Source of the DNA: Caldilineaceae bacterium
GTDB lineage: Bacteria; Chloroflexota; Anaerolineae; Caldilineales; Caldilineaceae
Direction of reading: 5' to 3'
NCBI GenBank assembly: GCA_026989655.1
Contig: JALSIX010000113.1
Coordinates: 1 to 53,318, forward strand
Length of the DNA stretch: 53,318 bases
The first letter of the stretch is position 1; each line of letters begins with the position of its first letter. Under the pieces are notes generated by a model. It was not told where the DNA came from. It ran no database searches and worked only from the letters and a program-made list of their open reading frames with translations. Shown piece by piece: positions 43,190-52,175 of the stretch. Both the position numbers and the translations under genes were made by a program.

Positions 43190-44205
43190 CCGAGGGAACC
43201 GGGGCCCATCCGCTGGAGCCCTTCAACCTGGAGACCATGTCCGGCGTCCACCCCGGCAGCCGCACCCGGGTGTACCAACAGATCCGGCTGCGGTCCCGGG
43301 AAGGGGACACGGTGCGCTGGGCCCAGATCCGCTGGCACGAGGCTCCTCCCCGCTGGGCGGTCCACCTCCAGAGCGCCACCGGCCCGAACCATTGGGCAGA
43401 GACGCCCCTCTGTGTGGTGGACACTCCCCAGGCGGACGGGTTTCGGGCGGCCCTGGTGGCTCGGCTGGAGGAGGCAGGCTGGTCTCTCCTCACCTGTGGC
43501 ACGTGCGGCCGCTGGCATCCGACCCCCGACCAGGACCATCCGGATGGGCTGCCCGTGGGCCTCTGTAGCTGGCGGGGGGAAGATCCCATGGCCGAGCCCG
43601 TTCCCACCGAATTTCTCTGCCAGTCCCTGTTGGCCCTGGACTGCAGCCACTGGTGCCCAGAGGCGGAGCGTCGGCCCCCCGAGCGCCTCGCCGGGGAGCG
43701 GCCGGCTCCCTCCCCGGCCCCGGATCCGGATCCCCCTGGGCGGGGATGGCAACGGCTTTGGGACCGTTGGCGTCGTCGGTCTCGGCCGCAGGACACCGGG
43801 AAGGCCCCCTCCTGGTGGGAGCGGCTGGCAGAGCGCAGCGGCGTGGGCGCGGGGACCGAGCCCTGTTTTGCCTGTCAGGGGCGATTGGCCAACTGGGGGG
43901 CCCTGACCCTGGCCACCTCCGAGGGGGACAAACGTACGGTGAGCGTGTGGCGCTGTCGTCTGTGCGGCACCTGGTACCTGAACGATTGGGTGGACCGCTG
44001 GGAGCGGCTGGACAGCCTGGAGACCGAGGAGCGCTACTTCCGGTTGGCTCCCATGGAGGCCCTGACGGTGTTGGCCCGGATCCATCGGGTACCCGGCGGT
44101 GAGCACCCCCGAGGGCGGGAGAAACGGACCGAGGAGCGGGCCTGGATCGACGGCTTTCTGGCCCAGCGGACGCCCCTGAGCCACCAGCGTCGCCAGGGTC
44201 GCTGA
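43186..44205 (+). CDS. Cys-rich protein with two zinc-ribbon-like sites, unknown function
   Basis: A 339-residue protein I cannot assign. The first Cys cluster includes C104-x2-C107 with H111 and C127 (CGTCGRWH...GLCSW), plus C145, C153 and C157 (LDCSHWCPEA). A Pro/Arg-rich linker (160-210) follows, then a second ribbon, C227-x2-C230 and C257-x2-C260 (CFACQG...CRLCGTW). No signal peptide or membrane helix is visible, so it is probably cytosolic. The ATG at 43186 overlaps the solute-binding gene, implying coupled synthesis of a lipoprotein and a cytosolic protein. The N-terminal 100 residues resemble no family I know. Confidence 0.7.
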   Translation: MTEGTGAHPLEPFNLETMSGVHPGSRTRVYQQIRLRSREGDTVRWAQIRWHEAPPRWAVHLQSATGPNHWAETPLCVVDTPQADGFRAALVARLEEAGWSLLTCGTCGRWHPTPDQDHPDGLPVGLCSWRGEDPMAEPVPTEFLCQSLLALDCSHWCPEAERRPPERLAGERPAPSPAPDPDPPGRGWQRLWDRWRRRSRPQDTGKAPSWWERLAERSGVGAGTEPCFACQGRLANWGALTLATSEGDKRTVSVWRCRLCGTWYLNDWVDRWERLDSLETEERYFRLAPMEALTVLARIHRVPGGEHPRGREKRTEERAWIDGFLAQRTPLSHQRRQGR

Positions 44206-44277
44206 CAGGAGGTTCCCTTCCCGGCAGCCATCGAACCGCCCATCCGTCCACCATCCACCAGGAGCGTCCCTATACCC

Positions 44278-45312
44278 ATGGAGACCCACGGTTCCTCCTT
44301 GCTCAAGTTCGAGATCCGGCCCCAGCACCTGGTGGCCGCGGTCTACGACGACCTGCCCTTTCCCACCATCGGCCCGGTGCAGGAGGTGGCCCTGGACGTG
44401 GGCGTGGTGGCCACCCAGGTCCCCTTGGAGCTCCGGGGGCTGGTCTTCCAGGGCTACCACGGCCACCAGCTCCTCTTCGAGCAACGCTGGCCCGAGGACG
44501 TGATCCGCGCGCGCATCGGAGAGGAGGACCTCCGCATCGAGCCGGGCATGGGGCTGGGGCTGCGCAGCCTCCAGTTCCTCCTCCACGCGTACCGCCGGCT
44601 GACCCACATGCAGATCACGGCAGTGGCCCGAAAGGCGGAGGGTCCTGAGGAGGGTGAATCCGTTCAGGGGATGGTGCAGGTGGCTGTCCACTATTTCGAC
44701 CAGAGGACGGACCTCCACTTCCCCCTGGTCGGTACCTGGTGGGCCATCCAGGCTGGGGACTGGAGCGACCTCCACAAGACCGAGGTGGTGAGCCAGCCCT
44801 TCGCGTACGACTTCGTGAAGCTGGGGCCGGACAACCAGATCTACCGGGGGGATGGCCGGGCTCTTTCCGACCACTATAGCTGGGACCAGCCGGTCTACGC
44901 GGCGGCCGGGGGCAAGGTGGCCTACATCTGCTACGACATGCCCGACATGGCCCCCGGCGCGGTCCCCGACCAGCTCATCCTCCGGGGGGACTGGCGTCGG
45001 GCCCTGGGCAATGCAGTGGTCATCGCCCACGGCAACGACGAGTTCAGCTTCTACGGCCACCTGCAGCAGGCCAGCGTCCAGGTGGCTGTGGGCGAGACGG
45101 TACGCCGGGGGACGCTCATCGGTCGGGTGGGCAACAGCGGCAACAGCCCTGGGCCCCACCTGCACTTCCACCTGATGAACGGGCCGAACGCCTTCATCGA
45201 CCAGGGCCTGCCGGTCAAGTTCAGCCACTTCTGGGCCGCGGGCCAGTGGTACGAACAGCCCATCACCGTGCCCACCCGCATGATCCTCACCGGCCCGGAG
45301 CGTGCCCCATGA
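44278..45312 (+). CDS. M23-like (LytM) peptidase-domain protein without signal peptide
   Basis: A 344-residue protein. Residues about 170-320 form a lysostaphin/LytM beta-barrel: [46 protein letters not shown] and GPHLHFHL. The second-half metal ligands (HLHFH) are present, and the Asp of the first motif fits FAYDFV, but the usual His four residues before it is not evident (SQPFAYD). The N-terminal 150 residues are a separate beta-rich region. No signal sequence is seen, odd for a wall hydrolase; secretion by another route, or a non-peptidase role, is possible. It overlaps the following gene by ATGA. Confidence 0.82.
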   Translation: METHGSSLLKFEIRPQHLVAAVYDDLPFPTIGPVQEVALDVGVVATQVPLELRGLVFQGYHGHQLLFEQRWPEDVIRARIGEEDLRIEPGMGLGLRSLQFLLHAYRRLTHMQITAVARKAEGPEEGESVQGMVQVAVHYFDQRTDLHFPLVGTWWAIQAGDWSDLHKTEVVSQPFAYDFVKLGPDNQIYRGDGRALSDHYSWDQPVYAAAGGKVAYICYDMPDMAPGAVPDQLILRGDWRRALGNAVVIAHGNDEFSFYGHLQQASVQVAVGETVRRGTLIGRVGNSGNSPGPHLHFHLMNGPNAFIDQGLPVKFSHFWAAGQWYEQPITVPTRMILTGPERAP

Positions 45313-45761
45313 CAGCCCACGCGGATCCTCCCACGGACCCGGAACTCCACACGGAGTTGACCGAGGAGCGGTATCAGGAGCTGGTGGAGCAGGTGGAGGG
45401 GCGACGAGTGGTCAGCCTGGTCCTCTGGGAGACCTCCTTGGCCGACCCCGAGGGGGGCCGGGTTCCCGGGGAGGAGCGGGCGGTCTTCGACATGGACCTC
45501 TACCTGGAGAACCGCACCTGCCTGGAGCTGTACGGGGTGCACGTGCACCGCCATCCCTCAGAGCTCCCCTTGCGCGGGCTGGATCAACTTGGTACAATAG
45601 GGGCAGATCTGGTGACCCAGGGCATCTGGCTGGACGAGATCGCCTCCACCGAGGACGGTGGGCTGGTCCTGATCCTGGCCCGACATCGGGAACCCCGGCT
45701 GTATCTGGACGTGGGGGGCTGGAGCCTGGGCGAATGGGATCGGCTTCCCGGAGGTTCCTGA
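45309..45761 (+). CDS. Conserved-looking small protein, unknown function
   Basis: A 150-residue soluble acidic protein ([68 protein letters not shown]). The strand-rich pattern suggests a compact beta domain. It has no signal peptide, membrane helix or recognised motif. The ATG at 45309 overlaps the M23-like gene stop by 4 nt, so the two are likely made together, which is the only hint to function. Confidence 0.7.
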   Translation: MTAHADPPTDPELHTELTEERYQELVEQVEGRRVVSLVLWETSLADPEGGRVPGEERAVFDMDLYLENRTCLELYGVHVHRHPSELPLRGLDQLGTIGADLVTQGIWLDEIASTEDGGLVLILARHREPRLYLDVGGWSLGEWDRLPGGS

Positions 45762-45845
45762 TGGCCCTGGGCGGATCGGCCCCCATTCCTCCGAGCTGTC
45801 CGGACATTCCACCAAGGGCCCACATCCATCAAGAGGAGCGAAGGC

Positions 45846-46376
45846 ATGATCCTGTTGACCGCCACCACAGCCATGGAGACCTCCACCCGGAAGTGGAAGG
45901 TGGCCCTGTTCGCGGGGGTCGCGACGGCCATCGTGGCCGCCCTGCTGGTCTCCCTCGTCAACACCCCTGTCCTGCCGGCCCTCCTGGGGCTGCTGTTGGG
46001 CGCGGCGCCTGTTGTGGGCTTCGATCTCGCCCGAGGGGCCTTCGGCAGGAGCTGGCGGCCGGTCGTAGCGGGCCTCATCGGCAACGTTCTCTTTCTGGCC
46101 GCGCTCTTCATGCCCGGGGCCGCGCCCATCATGGTGCCGCTGTTGGGCATCCTGTCCATGATCCTGTGGCCCATCGTGGTGGGGGCCATGGTGCAGGCGT
46201 TCTCCCTGGGGCGGCTGTTCCTCTGGAGCCTGATCGGCCTGGTGTTGGGCGTGGTCGCGGTGTTGGTGGTGGTGGCCCCCACCCTGGGCCAGGATCCCTA
46301 CGGGTGGTTGACCCCGGGCGCCATGGTCTTCTGGGGGGTGTGGGGCGCGGCGGTTGCCATCGGCATGGGGCGATGA
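45846..46376 (+). CDS. Small multi-pass membrane protein, unknown function
   Basis: A 176-residue hydrophobic protein with about five predicted helices (VALFAGVATAIVAALLVSLV; PALLGLLLGAAPVVGFDL; VVAGLIGNVLFLAALFM; MVPLLGILSMILWPIVVGAM; WSLIGLVLGVVAVLVVVAP) and a final short hydrophobic end. No transporter signature is recognised. AAGAGGAG precedes the ATG at 45846. It follows the 150-residue hypothetical gene by 84 nt and precedes the M28 gene by 19 nt. Confidence 0.7.
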   Translation: MILLTATTAMETSTRKWKVALFAGVATAIVAALLVSLVNTPVLPALLGLLLGAAPVVGFDLARGAFGRSWRPVVAGLIGNVLFLAALFMPGAAPIMVPLLGILSMILWPIVVGAMVQAFSLGRLFLWSLIGLVLGVVAVLVVVAPTLGQDPYGWLTPGAMVFWGVWGAAVAIGMGR

Positions 46377-46395
46377 GCTCTCCGGCCCACGGAGC

Positions 46396-47595
46396 ATGAC
46401 CGAGCCCAACCGAGTGGACTGGGGCCAGCGGGCGTACGCACACGCCCGCTGGTTGCTTGAGGAGATCGGCCCTCGGGGCAGCACCACCCCCCAGGAGCGG
46501 GCCGCGGCCGAGTACGTCCACCGGCAGGTGAGCGGGTGGGATCCGCCGGAGGTCCACTGGGAACGGTTCCGGGCGCCCACCTCAGCCTGGCGTCCCTTCG
46601 GGGTGGCGACGGCCATGGGCCTCCTGGCCAACGGCCTGGCCACCCGGACCTCCCCGGCAGCCCGGTGGACGGCCGCTGCCCTGGCAGGCCTGGCCCTGTG
46701 GTGGGGCTTCCGGGAGAGCGATCTGGAGGAAACCTGGCTGGGTCAGGCCCTGCCCCAGGGGGCCAGCCAGAACGTGTGGATCCGGATCCCTGCCACGGCG
46801 GCCATACCCCGCCGGCGGCTGGTGATCCTGGCCCATCTGGACACCCACCGCAGCCCTTGGCTCTTCCAGACCCCGACGCGCACGGCCTGGTTCGGCCGGC
46901 TGGTGACCGGCGGCTTCCTCAGTCTGGCGGCAAGCACCCTGCTCTGCTGGGCCCGGGGGCCCCGAGGGCCGGTGCCCCGGAGCGTGGCCGGCCTTCTCGC
47001 CCTGCCCCAGGCCGTGACCCTGGCCTTGGCCGTGGACGCGGACCGCAGCCCCTTTTCCCCGGGAGCCAACGACAACGCGGCAGCGGTGGGCTGTCTCCTG
47101 GCCCTGGCGGAGCACTTTCTCGCCCATCCCCTTCGCCACACGGAGGTCTGGTGTCTCTTCACCGGCTGCGAGGAGGTGGGCTGCTACGGCATCCGCCACT
47201 TCCTGCGCCGGCACTGGGCGGAGCTGGACCGGCTCTCCACGGACTTCATCGACCTGGAGCTGGTGGGCGTGGGTTCGGTGGTGGGCTATCTGGTGGAGGA
47301 GGGCCTGATCCGGCGGCATCGCTACTCGCCTCGCCTGCGGGCCCTGGCGGAACAGGTGGCCCGAGAGGAGCCGGACCTCCCCGCGGTGCCCCACCGTGGT
47401 GGTGCCTACGGCGAGTCGGTTGTCATCCACAAGGCCGGATACGACACCATCACCCTGAACTGTCTGGTGCCCGGCCAGGACGCGGCCTACTGGCATTCCA
47501 TGGCCGATACCCTGGACAAGCTGGAGATGGGCGCGCTGGACCGGGCGTGTCGGTTTGTCCACGCCTTGGCCACGCGCCTGGACCGAAGCCCATGA
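46396..47595 (+). CDS. M28-type zinc aminopeptidase with hydrophobic insertions
   Basis: A 399-residue protein with the di-zinc site of M28 peptidases: H147/D149 in LAHLDTH, D226 in GANDNAA, E259-E260 in GCEEVG, D286 in DFIDLELV and the late His in AYWHSMADT. Hydrophobic segments at about 66-104 and 165-215 flank the first motif and could be membrane helices, giving a membrane-anchored or re-entrant enzyme; this is unusual for cytosolic M28 proteins. No signal peptide is present. It starts 19 nt after the membrane protein gene and overlaps the PucR gene by ATGA. Confidence 0.85.
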   Translation: MTEPNRVDWGQRAYAHARWLLEEIGPRGSTTPQERAAAEYVHRQVSGWDPPEVHWERFRAPTSAWRPFGVATAMGLLANGLATRTSPAARWTAAALAGLALWWGFRESDLEETWLGQALPQGASQNVWIRIPATAAIPRRRLVILAHLDTHRSPWLFQTPTRTAWFGRLVTGGFLSLAASTLLCWARGPRGPVPRSVAGLLALPQAVTLALAVDADRSPFSPGANDNAAAVGCLLALAEHFLAHPLRHTEVWCLFTGCEEVGCYGIRHFLRRHWAELDRLSTDFIDLELVGVGSVVGYLVEEGLIRRHRYSPRLRALAEQVAREEPDLPAVPHRGGAYGESVVIHKAGYDTITLNCLVPGQDAAYWHSMADTLDKLEMGALDRACRFVHALATRLDRSP

Positions 47596-49283
47596 GCCTC
47601 TCCTACCGCAACGGCGCCTCCCTGCAGGAGATCTACCGTCTGGTCCTGCCCCGGGAGACCCGGCTGGTGTGGGGGGAGCACCTGTTGCAGCGGCCGGTGA
47701 GCTGGGCGGTCTCCATGCGGCCCAGCCCGCCGGCCTTTCCCCGCCTGACCGGCGATGAGCTGGCCCTGGTGGACATGCAGGACCTGCGCCAGTTGGATCC
47801 CCGGGAACGGCTGGAGCGGGTGGTGGAGCTGTTGCGTCGGGCCGGCGCGGCCGGGCTGGCCGTCCGCGGCCGGGTGGCCTCCAGGGCCCTGGAGGCCGCG
47901 ACCCACGCCGGCCTGCCCCTCTTCCGCCTGCCCGAGGAGAGCAGCCTGGTCCAGGTGGAGCGGGACGTGATCCGCTACATCGTGGACCGCCAGGGGTACG
48001 TGGCCGGCCGGGTAGCCGAGCTCCAACGGGACCTGACCCGCCTGGGGCTGGACGGCAGGGGCCTGGCCGCCATGGCCGAGCGGATCCACGCGTTCATCCA
48101 GCAACCCCTGATCTTCCTGGACGAGCATGGCCGTCCTCAGGCCTATGCCGGCCTGGCCGCTTCCCCTGGATCGGGTCCGGGCCGGGTCGCCTCTGCCTGG
48201 TTGGAGGCCTTGCCCAACCGGACCGCGCTCCACAGCCTGGTGGCCGGCCTGGAGGCCGGAACCCCGGAGGCGGCCCTGATCTCCCTCCAGCGGCGGGGAA
48301 AGGAGCTGGCCGGCGCCCTGCGGCCGGTGTGGGTGGAGGGGCGGCGGGTGGGCTACTGTCTGTTGTTGCGGCCCGAGGTCCCCAGCCAGGTGCCCTTGGA
48401 CCCGTTGGAGATGGCCGCCCTGGACCAGGCCGCGGACGCGGCGGCCCTGGAGTGGAGCCGCCAGCACACTGTGGACGCCGTCCGGACCCGGATGCAGGCG
48501 GCCTTCCTGGATGAGCTCCTGGCCACCCCGGTGGCGGACGAGGAGGCCTGGATCCAGCGGGGGCGGGCCCTGGGCTACGAGCTGGACCGTCCCCACGCGG
48601 CCTGGCTGGTGGACGTGCAGGGAACGGGGGACGGACTCCAGGTGCTCCACCGTTTCGCGGAGGAGCACAGGGTGGCCGTCCCCATGACCCAGCGGAACGA
48701 GGGGACCCTGCTCTTCTGGCCCAGCCAACATCCGAAGAGCGCCCGCCATCTGAAGCCCCTGGCCCAGGCCCTGGCCTCCCGGCTTCAGGCCCAAGATCCC
48801 CAGGCAAAGGTGCTGATCGCGCTCGGTCGGCCGGCCACCCGGCCCAGCGAATGGCTGCGCAGCTATCGTCAGGCCCGGGAGAGCTGGCACATGGGCCGGG
48901 CCTGGGGCGGGGCCTCGGTGAGCTATTTCGGCGACCTGGGGCTCTACCAGCTCCTGACCGGCCTGGGCCACAGCGGCGAGGCGCTCCGCTTCTTCCGCAA
49001 GACCTTGCAACCCCTATTGGACTACGATGCGGCCCGCAACGGCGATCTGGTGGAGACCTTGGAGGCCTTCTTCGCCTGCCACGGCAACGTGAGCCAGACC
49101 GCGGCCCGCCTGCACGTGCACCGGAACACCCTGGCCTACCGCCTGGAGCGGATCCGCGCCATCACCCGGCTGGACCTGGACGATCCCGAGGCCCGCTTCG
49201 CGCTCCAGCTCGCGCTGAAACTGCGCCCGGTCCTGGAAGGGCCCCGACGGGGGCCGGGGCGTCCGGGCCTGGGGCCTGCCTAG
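47592..49283 (+). CDS. PucR-family transcriptional regulator
   Basis: A 563-residue regulator. The N-terminal PucR domain (about 10-130) includes TGDELALVDMQDLRQLD and AAGLAVRGRV. A central GAF-like/linker region (about 165-300), a GGDEF-like middle segment typical of CdaR/PucR (about 310-460) and a C-terminal helix-turn-helix (LVETLEAFFACHGNVSQTAARLHVHRNTLAYRLERI) follow. Such proteins activate purine, sugar or amino-acid catabolic genes in response to a small ligand. It ends the nine-gene plus-strand run. Its ATG at 47592 overlaps the M28 stop, which suggests joint expression; the targets are unknown. Confidence 0.9.
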   Translation: MSLSYRNGASLQEIYRLVLPRETRLVWGEHLLQRPVSWAVSMRPSPPAFPRLTGDELALVDMQDLRQLDPRERLERVVELLRRAGAAGLAVRGRVASRALEAATHAGLPLFRLPEESSLVQVERDVIRYIVDRQGYVAGRVAELQRDLTRLGLDGRGLAAMAERIHAFIQQPLIFLDEHGRPQAYAGLAASPGSGPGRVASAWLEALPNRTALHSLVAGLEAGTPEAALISLQRRGKELAGALRPVWVEGRRVGYCLLLRPEVPSQVPLDPLEMAALDQAADAAALEWSRQHTVDAVRTRMQAAFLDELLATPVADEEAWIQRGRALGYELDRPHAAWLVDVQGTGDGLQVLHRFAEEHRVAVPMTQRNEGTLLFWPSQHPKSARHLKPLAQALASRLQAQDPQAKVLIALGRPATRPSEWLRSYRQARESWHMGRAWGGASVSYFGDLGLYQLLTGLGHSGEALRFFRKTLQPLLDYDAARNGDLVETLEAFFACHGNVSQTAARLHVHRNTLAYRLERIRAITRLDLDDPEARFALQLALKLRPVLEGPRRGPGRPGLGPA

Positions 49284-49330
49284 GGCTCTCCAGCCCTCTT
49301 CCCTCGACAGGCGAACCCAATGGACCGGTT

Positions 49331-49353
49331 CGGGGAGGCCGATGGCCTCCCCG
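49331..49353. terminator. Hairpin between convergent pucR-type and response-regulator genes
   Basis: CGGGGAGGCC (49331-49340), loop GAT, GGCCTCCCCG (49344-49353): a perfect 10-bp GC-rich stem in the 130-bp gap between two convergent genes. No U-tract is seen on either side. Confidence 0.6.
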
Positions 49354-49413
49354 CGCGAGGGGCTCCCGGCATGGGTGGAGAGGACCCCATCTCCGCCGGG
49401 CCGCGGACGGTCC

Positions 49414-49863
49414 TCAGCTCTCCTGCCCCTGGGTCCGGGTCTCCAGGGCCGTCTCCACCTGGATCAGGAGCTGCTGACGGTTGAAGGGTTTGTCCATGTG
49501 GTAGGTGTATCGGTCGGCGTTGAGGATGCGTTGGAGGTCCTGGGAGACGCTGCGATCCAGGGCGGTGATGAAGATGATGGGGATGGTGGCCGTCTCCTGG
49601 TCGGCCCGGAGGGTCTGGGCCACCTCGATGCCCGACATGCCGGGCATCATCACGTCCAGGGTGATGAGATGGGGGCGAAAGCGCTTGACCGCGGCCACGG
49701 CCTCCGCGCCGTTGTACGCGGTCTCCACCTGATAGCCGGTGCGTTGGAGGATGGATGCCAACATGCGACAGAGCAGGGGTTCATCGTCGACCACCAGGAT
49801 GCGGGTGGCGGCTTTGGCCTTGGCCACGGGGCTCTCCGGCAACAAGGAGTGAGGGACGGTCAT
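49414..49863 (-). CDS. Single-domain response regulator (CheY-like)
   Basis: A 149-residue receiver protein with no output domain. The acidic pair is D26-D27 in RILVVDDEP, the phosphoacceptor D70 in LITLDVMMPGMSG, T100 in FITAL and K125 in HMDKPF; all are intact, so it should be phosphorylated by a histidine kinase, but none is encoded here. About 19 residues precede the domain. It follows trpA on the same strand after a 155-nt gap, so it may be separately transcribed. GGGAA is the only weak ribosome site before the ATG at 49863. Confidence 0.93.
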   Translation of the reverse strand: MTVPHSLLPESPVAKAKAATRILVVDDEPLLCRMLASILQRTGYQVETAYNGAEAVAAVKRFRPHLITLDVMMPGMSGIEVAQTLRADQETATIPIIFITALDRSVSQDLQRILNADRYTYHMDKPFNRQQLLIQVETALETRTQGQES

Positions 49864-50018
49864 GGTCGATTCCCGTACAACGGTGCGGCGAGCTGGATCG
49901 ACACGGTCTCGCGTTCGGTGCACGGGCAGGGCAGAGCCCACCCGTGGGACCAGATTCCATGGTACCGACCCCCTCCAGCCCAGGCAATGTGGCAAATGGC
50001 TTATTTGCGCCGATATAC

Positions 50019-50822
50019 TTATGTCGAAAAGGGGACCTGGGTACCTGTCACCAGCTCTCGGCCCAGCTCGCGGACTGCATCCAGCCCTTGGGCCGCGGCC
50101 TTCACCAGCGCGGAGCCCACGATGACGCCGTCGGCAACGGCCGCGACCTGGGCAGCCTGTTCCCGGTTGGCGATGCCGAAGCCCACGGCCAGGGGCAGCT
50201 CCGTGAAACGCCGCACCCGTTCCACGAAGGCCACCAGGTCGGGGGGCAGCCGATCCCGGGCACCGGTGATGCCCGTGACGCTGACCAGGTAGACGAAGCC
50301 GGTGGCGTGGGCCACCACGGTGCGGATCCGCTCTGGGGTGCTGGTGGGGGCCAGCAGGAAGATGAGGCCCAGGCCGGCCTCCCGGCAGGCGGTCTCCAGC
50401 TCGGGCGACTCGCCGGGCGGCAGATCCGGGACGATGAGGCCGTCGATGCCCGCATCCCGGGCGTCGGCCACGAAACGCTCCTCGCCGTAGGCCAGGATGG
50501 GGTTGTAGTAGCTCATGGCGCAGAAGGGCTGGGCGATCCCGGCTGTTCGGAGCTCCCGCACCATGGCCAGGCAGTCTGCCACGGTGGTACCCTGGCTCAG
50601 GGCCTGGTGGGTCGCGGCCTGGATGGTGGGGCCGTCGGCCAGGGGGTCGCTGAAGGGGATGCCGATCTCGAAGAGATCCGCGCCCACCTGGGCCAGGGTG
50701 TGGATCACCGCCAGGGAGCTCTCCCGATCCGGATATCCCATGGCGTGGTAGGGCATGAAGGCCGCGCGGCCTGCGGCCCGGGCCCGGGCAAAGGCTTCCT
50801 GGATCCGTTCCACGCCCCTCAT
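50019..50822 (-). CDS. trpA: Tryptophan synthase alpha chain
   Basis: A 267-residue TIM barrel that cleaves indole-3-glycerol phosphate to indole. Catalytic residues fit E52 and D63 ([15 protein letters not shown]), with [21 protein letters not shown] and the phosphate loop GFGIANREQ present. The ATG at 50822 overlaps the trpB stop (ATGA), the classical coupling of the two subunits, which form an alpha2-beta2 tunnel complex. trpE, D, C and F are not in the window. Confidence 0.96.
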   Translation of the reverse strand: MRGVERIQEAFARARAAGRAAFMPYHAMGYPDRESSLAVIHTLAQVGADLFEIGIPFSDPLADGPTIQAATHQALSQGTTVADCLAMVRELRTAGIAQPFCAMSYYNPILAYGEERFVADARDAGIDGLIVPDLPPGESPELETACREAGLGLIFLLAPTSTPERIRTVVAHATGFVYLVSVTGITGARDRLPPDLVAFVERVRRFTELPLAVGFGIANREQAAQVAAVADGVIVGSALVKAAAQGLDAVRELGRELVTGTQVPFST

Positions 50823-52081
50823 GGGTTGCCTCCTTCCCCCAGATCTTCGCCCAGGGCGGCCATCACCGTGTCCAGGTCCTTGTCCCCGCGGCCGCTGAGG
50901 TTGATGAGGATGACCTCGTCCGGTCCCATCTGGGGGGCCAGCTCCAGCACATGGCCTACCGCGTGGGCGCTCTCCAGCGCGGGGATGATGCCCTCGAAGC
51001 GACAGAGGAGCTGGAACCCCTCCAGGGCCTGGTCGTCGGTGCAGTAGGTGTACTCGGCCCGGCCCAGGTCTCGCAGCCAGGCGTGTTCCGGCCCCACGCT
51101 GGCGTAGTCCAGCCCTGCGGAAATGCTGTGGGTGAGAGCGATCTGGCCGTCCGGATTCTGGAGCACATAGCTCTTGGTGCCGTGGAGCACGCCCAGCCGC
51201 CCCAGCCTGGGATCCCCGAAACGGGCCGCGTGCTGGCCGCTCTCGATGCCCAGGCCACCGGCCTCCACCCCGATGAGGCGCACCGCTCGGTCCTCCAGGA
51301 AGGGGTGGAAGATGCCGATGGCGTTGCTGCCACCGCCCACACAGGCCACGATGACGTCCGGCAGGCGGCCGGGGCCCGTCTGGGGGTCCAGCATCTGGGC
51401 CCGGGCCTCCCGGCCGATGACCGCCTGGAAGTCCCGGACCATGGCCGGGTAGGGGTGGGGACCTAGGGCACTGCCCAGCAGGTAGTGGGTGGTCCGCACG
51501 TGGGTCACCCAGTCGCGGATGGCCTCGTTGATCGCGTCCTTCAGGGTCCTGGAGCCGCTGTCCACGCCCCGGACCTGGGTGCCCAGCAGCCGCATGCGGA
51601 AGACGTTCGGCCGCTGCCGTTCCATGTCCACGGTGCCCATGTAGACCACACATTCCAGGCCCAGGAGCGCGGCCGCGGTGGCGGTGGCCACCCCGTGTTG
51701 GCCTGCGCCGGTCTCCGCGACGATGCGCTGTTTGCCCATCTTCCGCTTGACCAGCAGGGCCTGGCCCAGGGCGTTGTTGATCTTGTGCGCGCCCGAGTGG
51801 GCCAGGTCCTCCCGCTTCAGGTAGATGCGGGCCCCGCCCAGGTGCTCGCTGAGGCGGCGGGCATAGGTGAGGGGGGTGGGCCGCCCCACGTAGGTGCGGA
51901 GGAGGTGGGCCAGCTCGGCCTGGAAGGCCCGATCGTTCCGGGCCTCCAGGTAGGCTGCCTCCAGCTCCTCCAGGGCCGGGATCAGGGTCTCGGGCACGTA
52001 ACGGCCGCCGTAGGGGCCGAAGCGGCCGTGTTCATCGGGCACGGAGCCCAAGGAGGGAGGGGATGCTGTGGCTTGGGTCAT
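50819..52081 (-). CDS. trpB: Tryptophan synthase beta chain (TrpB1 type)
   Basis: A 420-residue PLP enzyme condensing indole with serine. The PLP Lys fits K100 in [22 protein letters not shown], the phosphate loop [10 protein letters not shown], and TDDQAL are intact, and length and motifs match the TrpB1 form that pairs with TrpA. The start at 52081 follows GAGG in the leader and matches family N-termini ([15 protein letters not shown] begins near residue 19). It lies 94 nt downstream of aroE and overlaps trpA by 4 nt. Confidence 0.96.
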   Translation of the reverse strand: MTQATASPPSLGSVPDEHGRFGPYGGRYVPETLIPALEELEAAYLEARNDRAFQAELAHLLRTYVGRPTPLTYARRLSEHLGGARIYLKREDLAHSGAHKINNALGQALLVKRKMGKQRIVAETGAGQHGVATATAAALLGLECVVYMGTVDMERQRPNVFRMRLLGTQVRGVDSGSRTLKDAINEAIRDWVTHVRTTHYLLGSALGPHPYPAMVRDFQAVIGREARAQMLDPQTGPGRLPDVIVACVGGGSNAIGIFHPFLEDRAVRLIGVEAGGLGIESGQHAARFGDPRLGRLGVLHGTKSYVLQNPDGQIALTHSISAGLDYASVGPEHAWLRDLGRAEYTYCTDDQALEGFQLLCRFEGIIPALESAHAVGHVLELAPQMGPDEVILINLSGRGDKDLDTVMAALGEDLGEGGNP

Positions 52082-52175
52082 GGCGAACCTCGCAACCGTG
52101 GAAGGAGGAGAAGGCCGGGGCTCGCGGGGGCCCGGTCTTCTCCGGCACAAAGGCCTCTGTCACAGAGGGCACAGG

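Noticed and set aside
45591-45602. GGTACAATAGGG, a -10-like box
   Set aside because: It lies inside the 150-residue protein's coding sequence with no properly spaced -35 and no gene starting just downstream.
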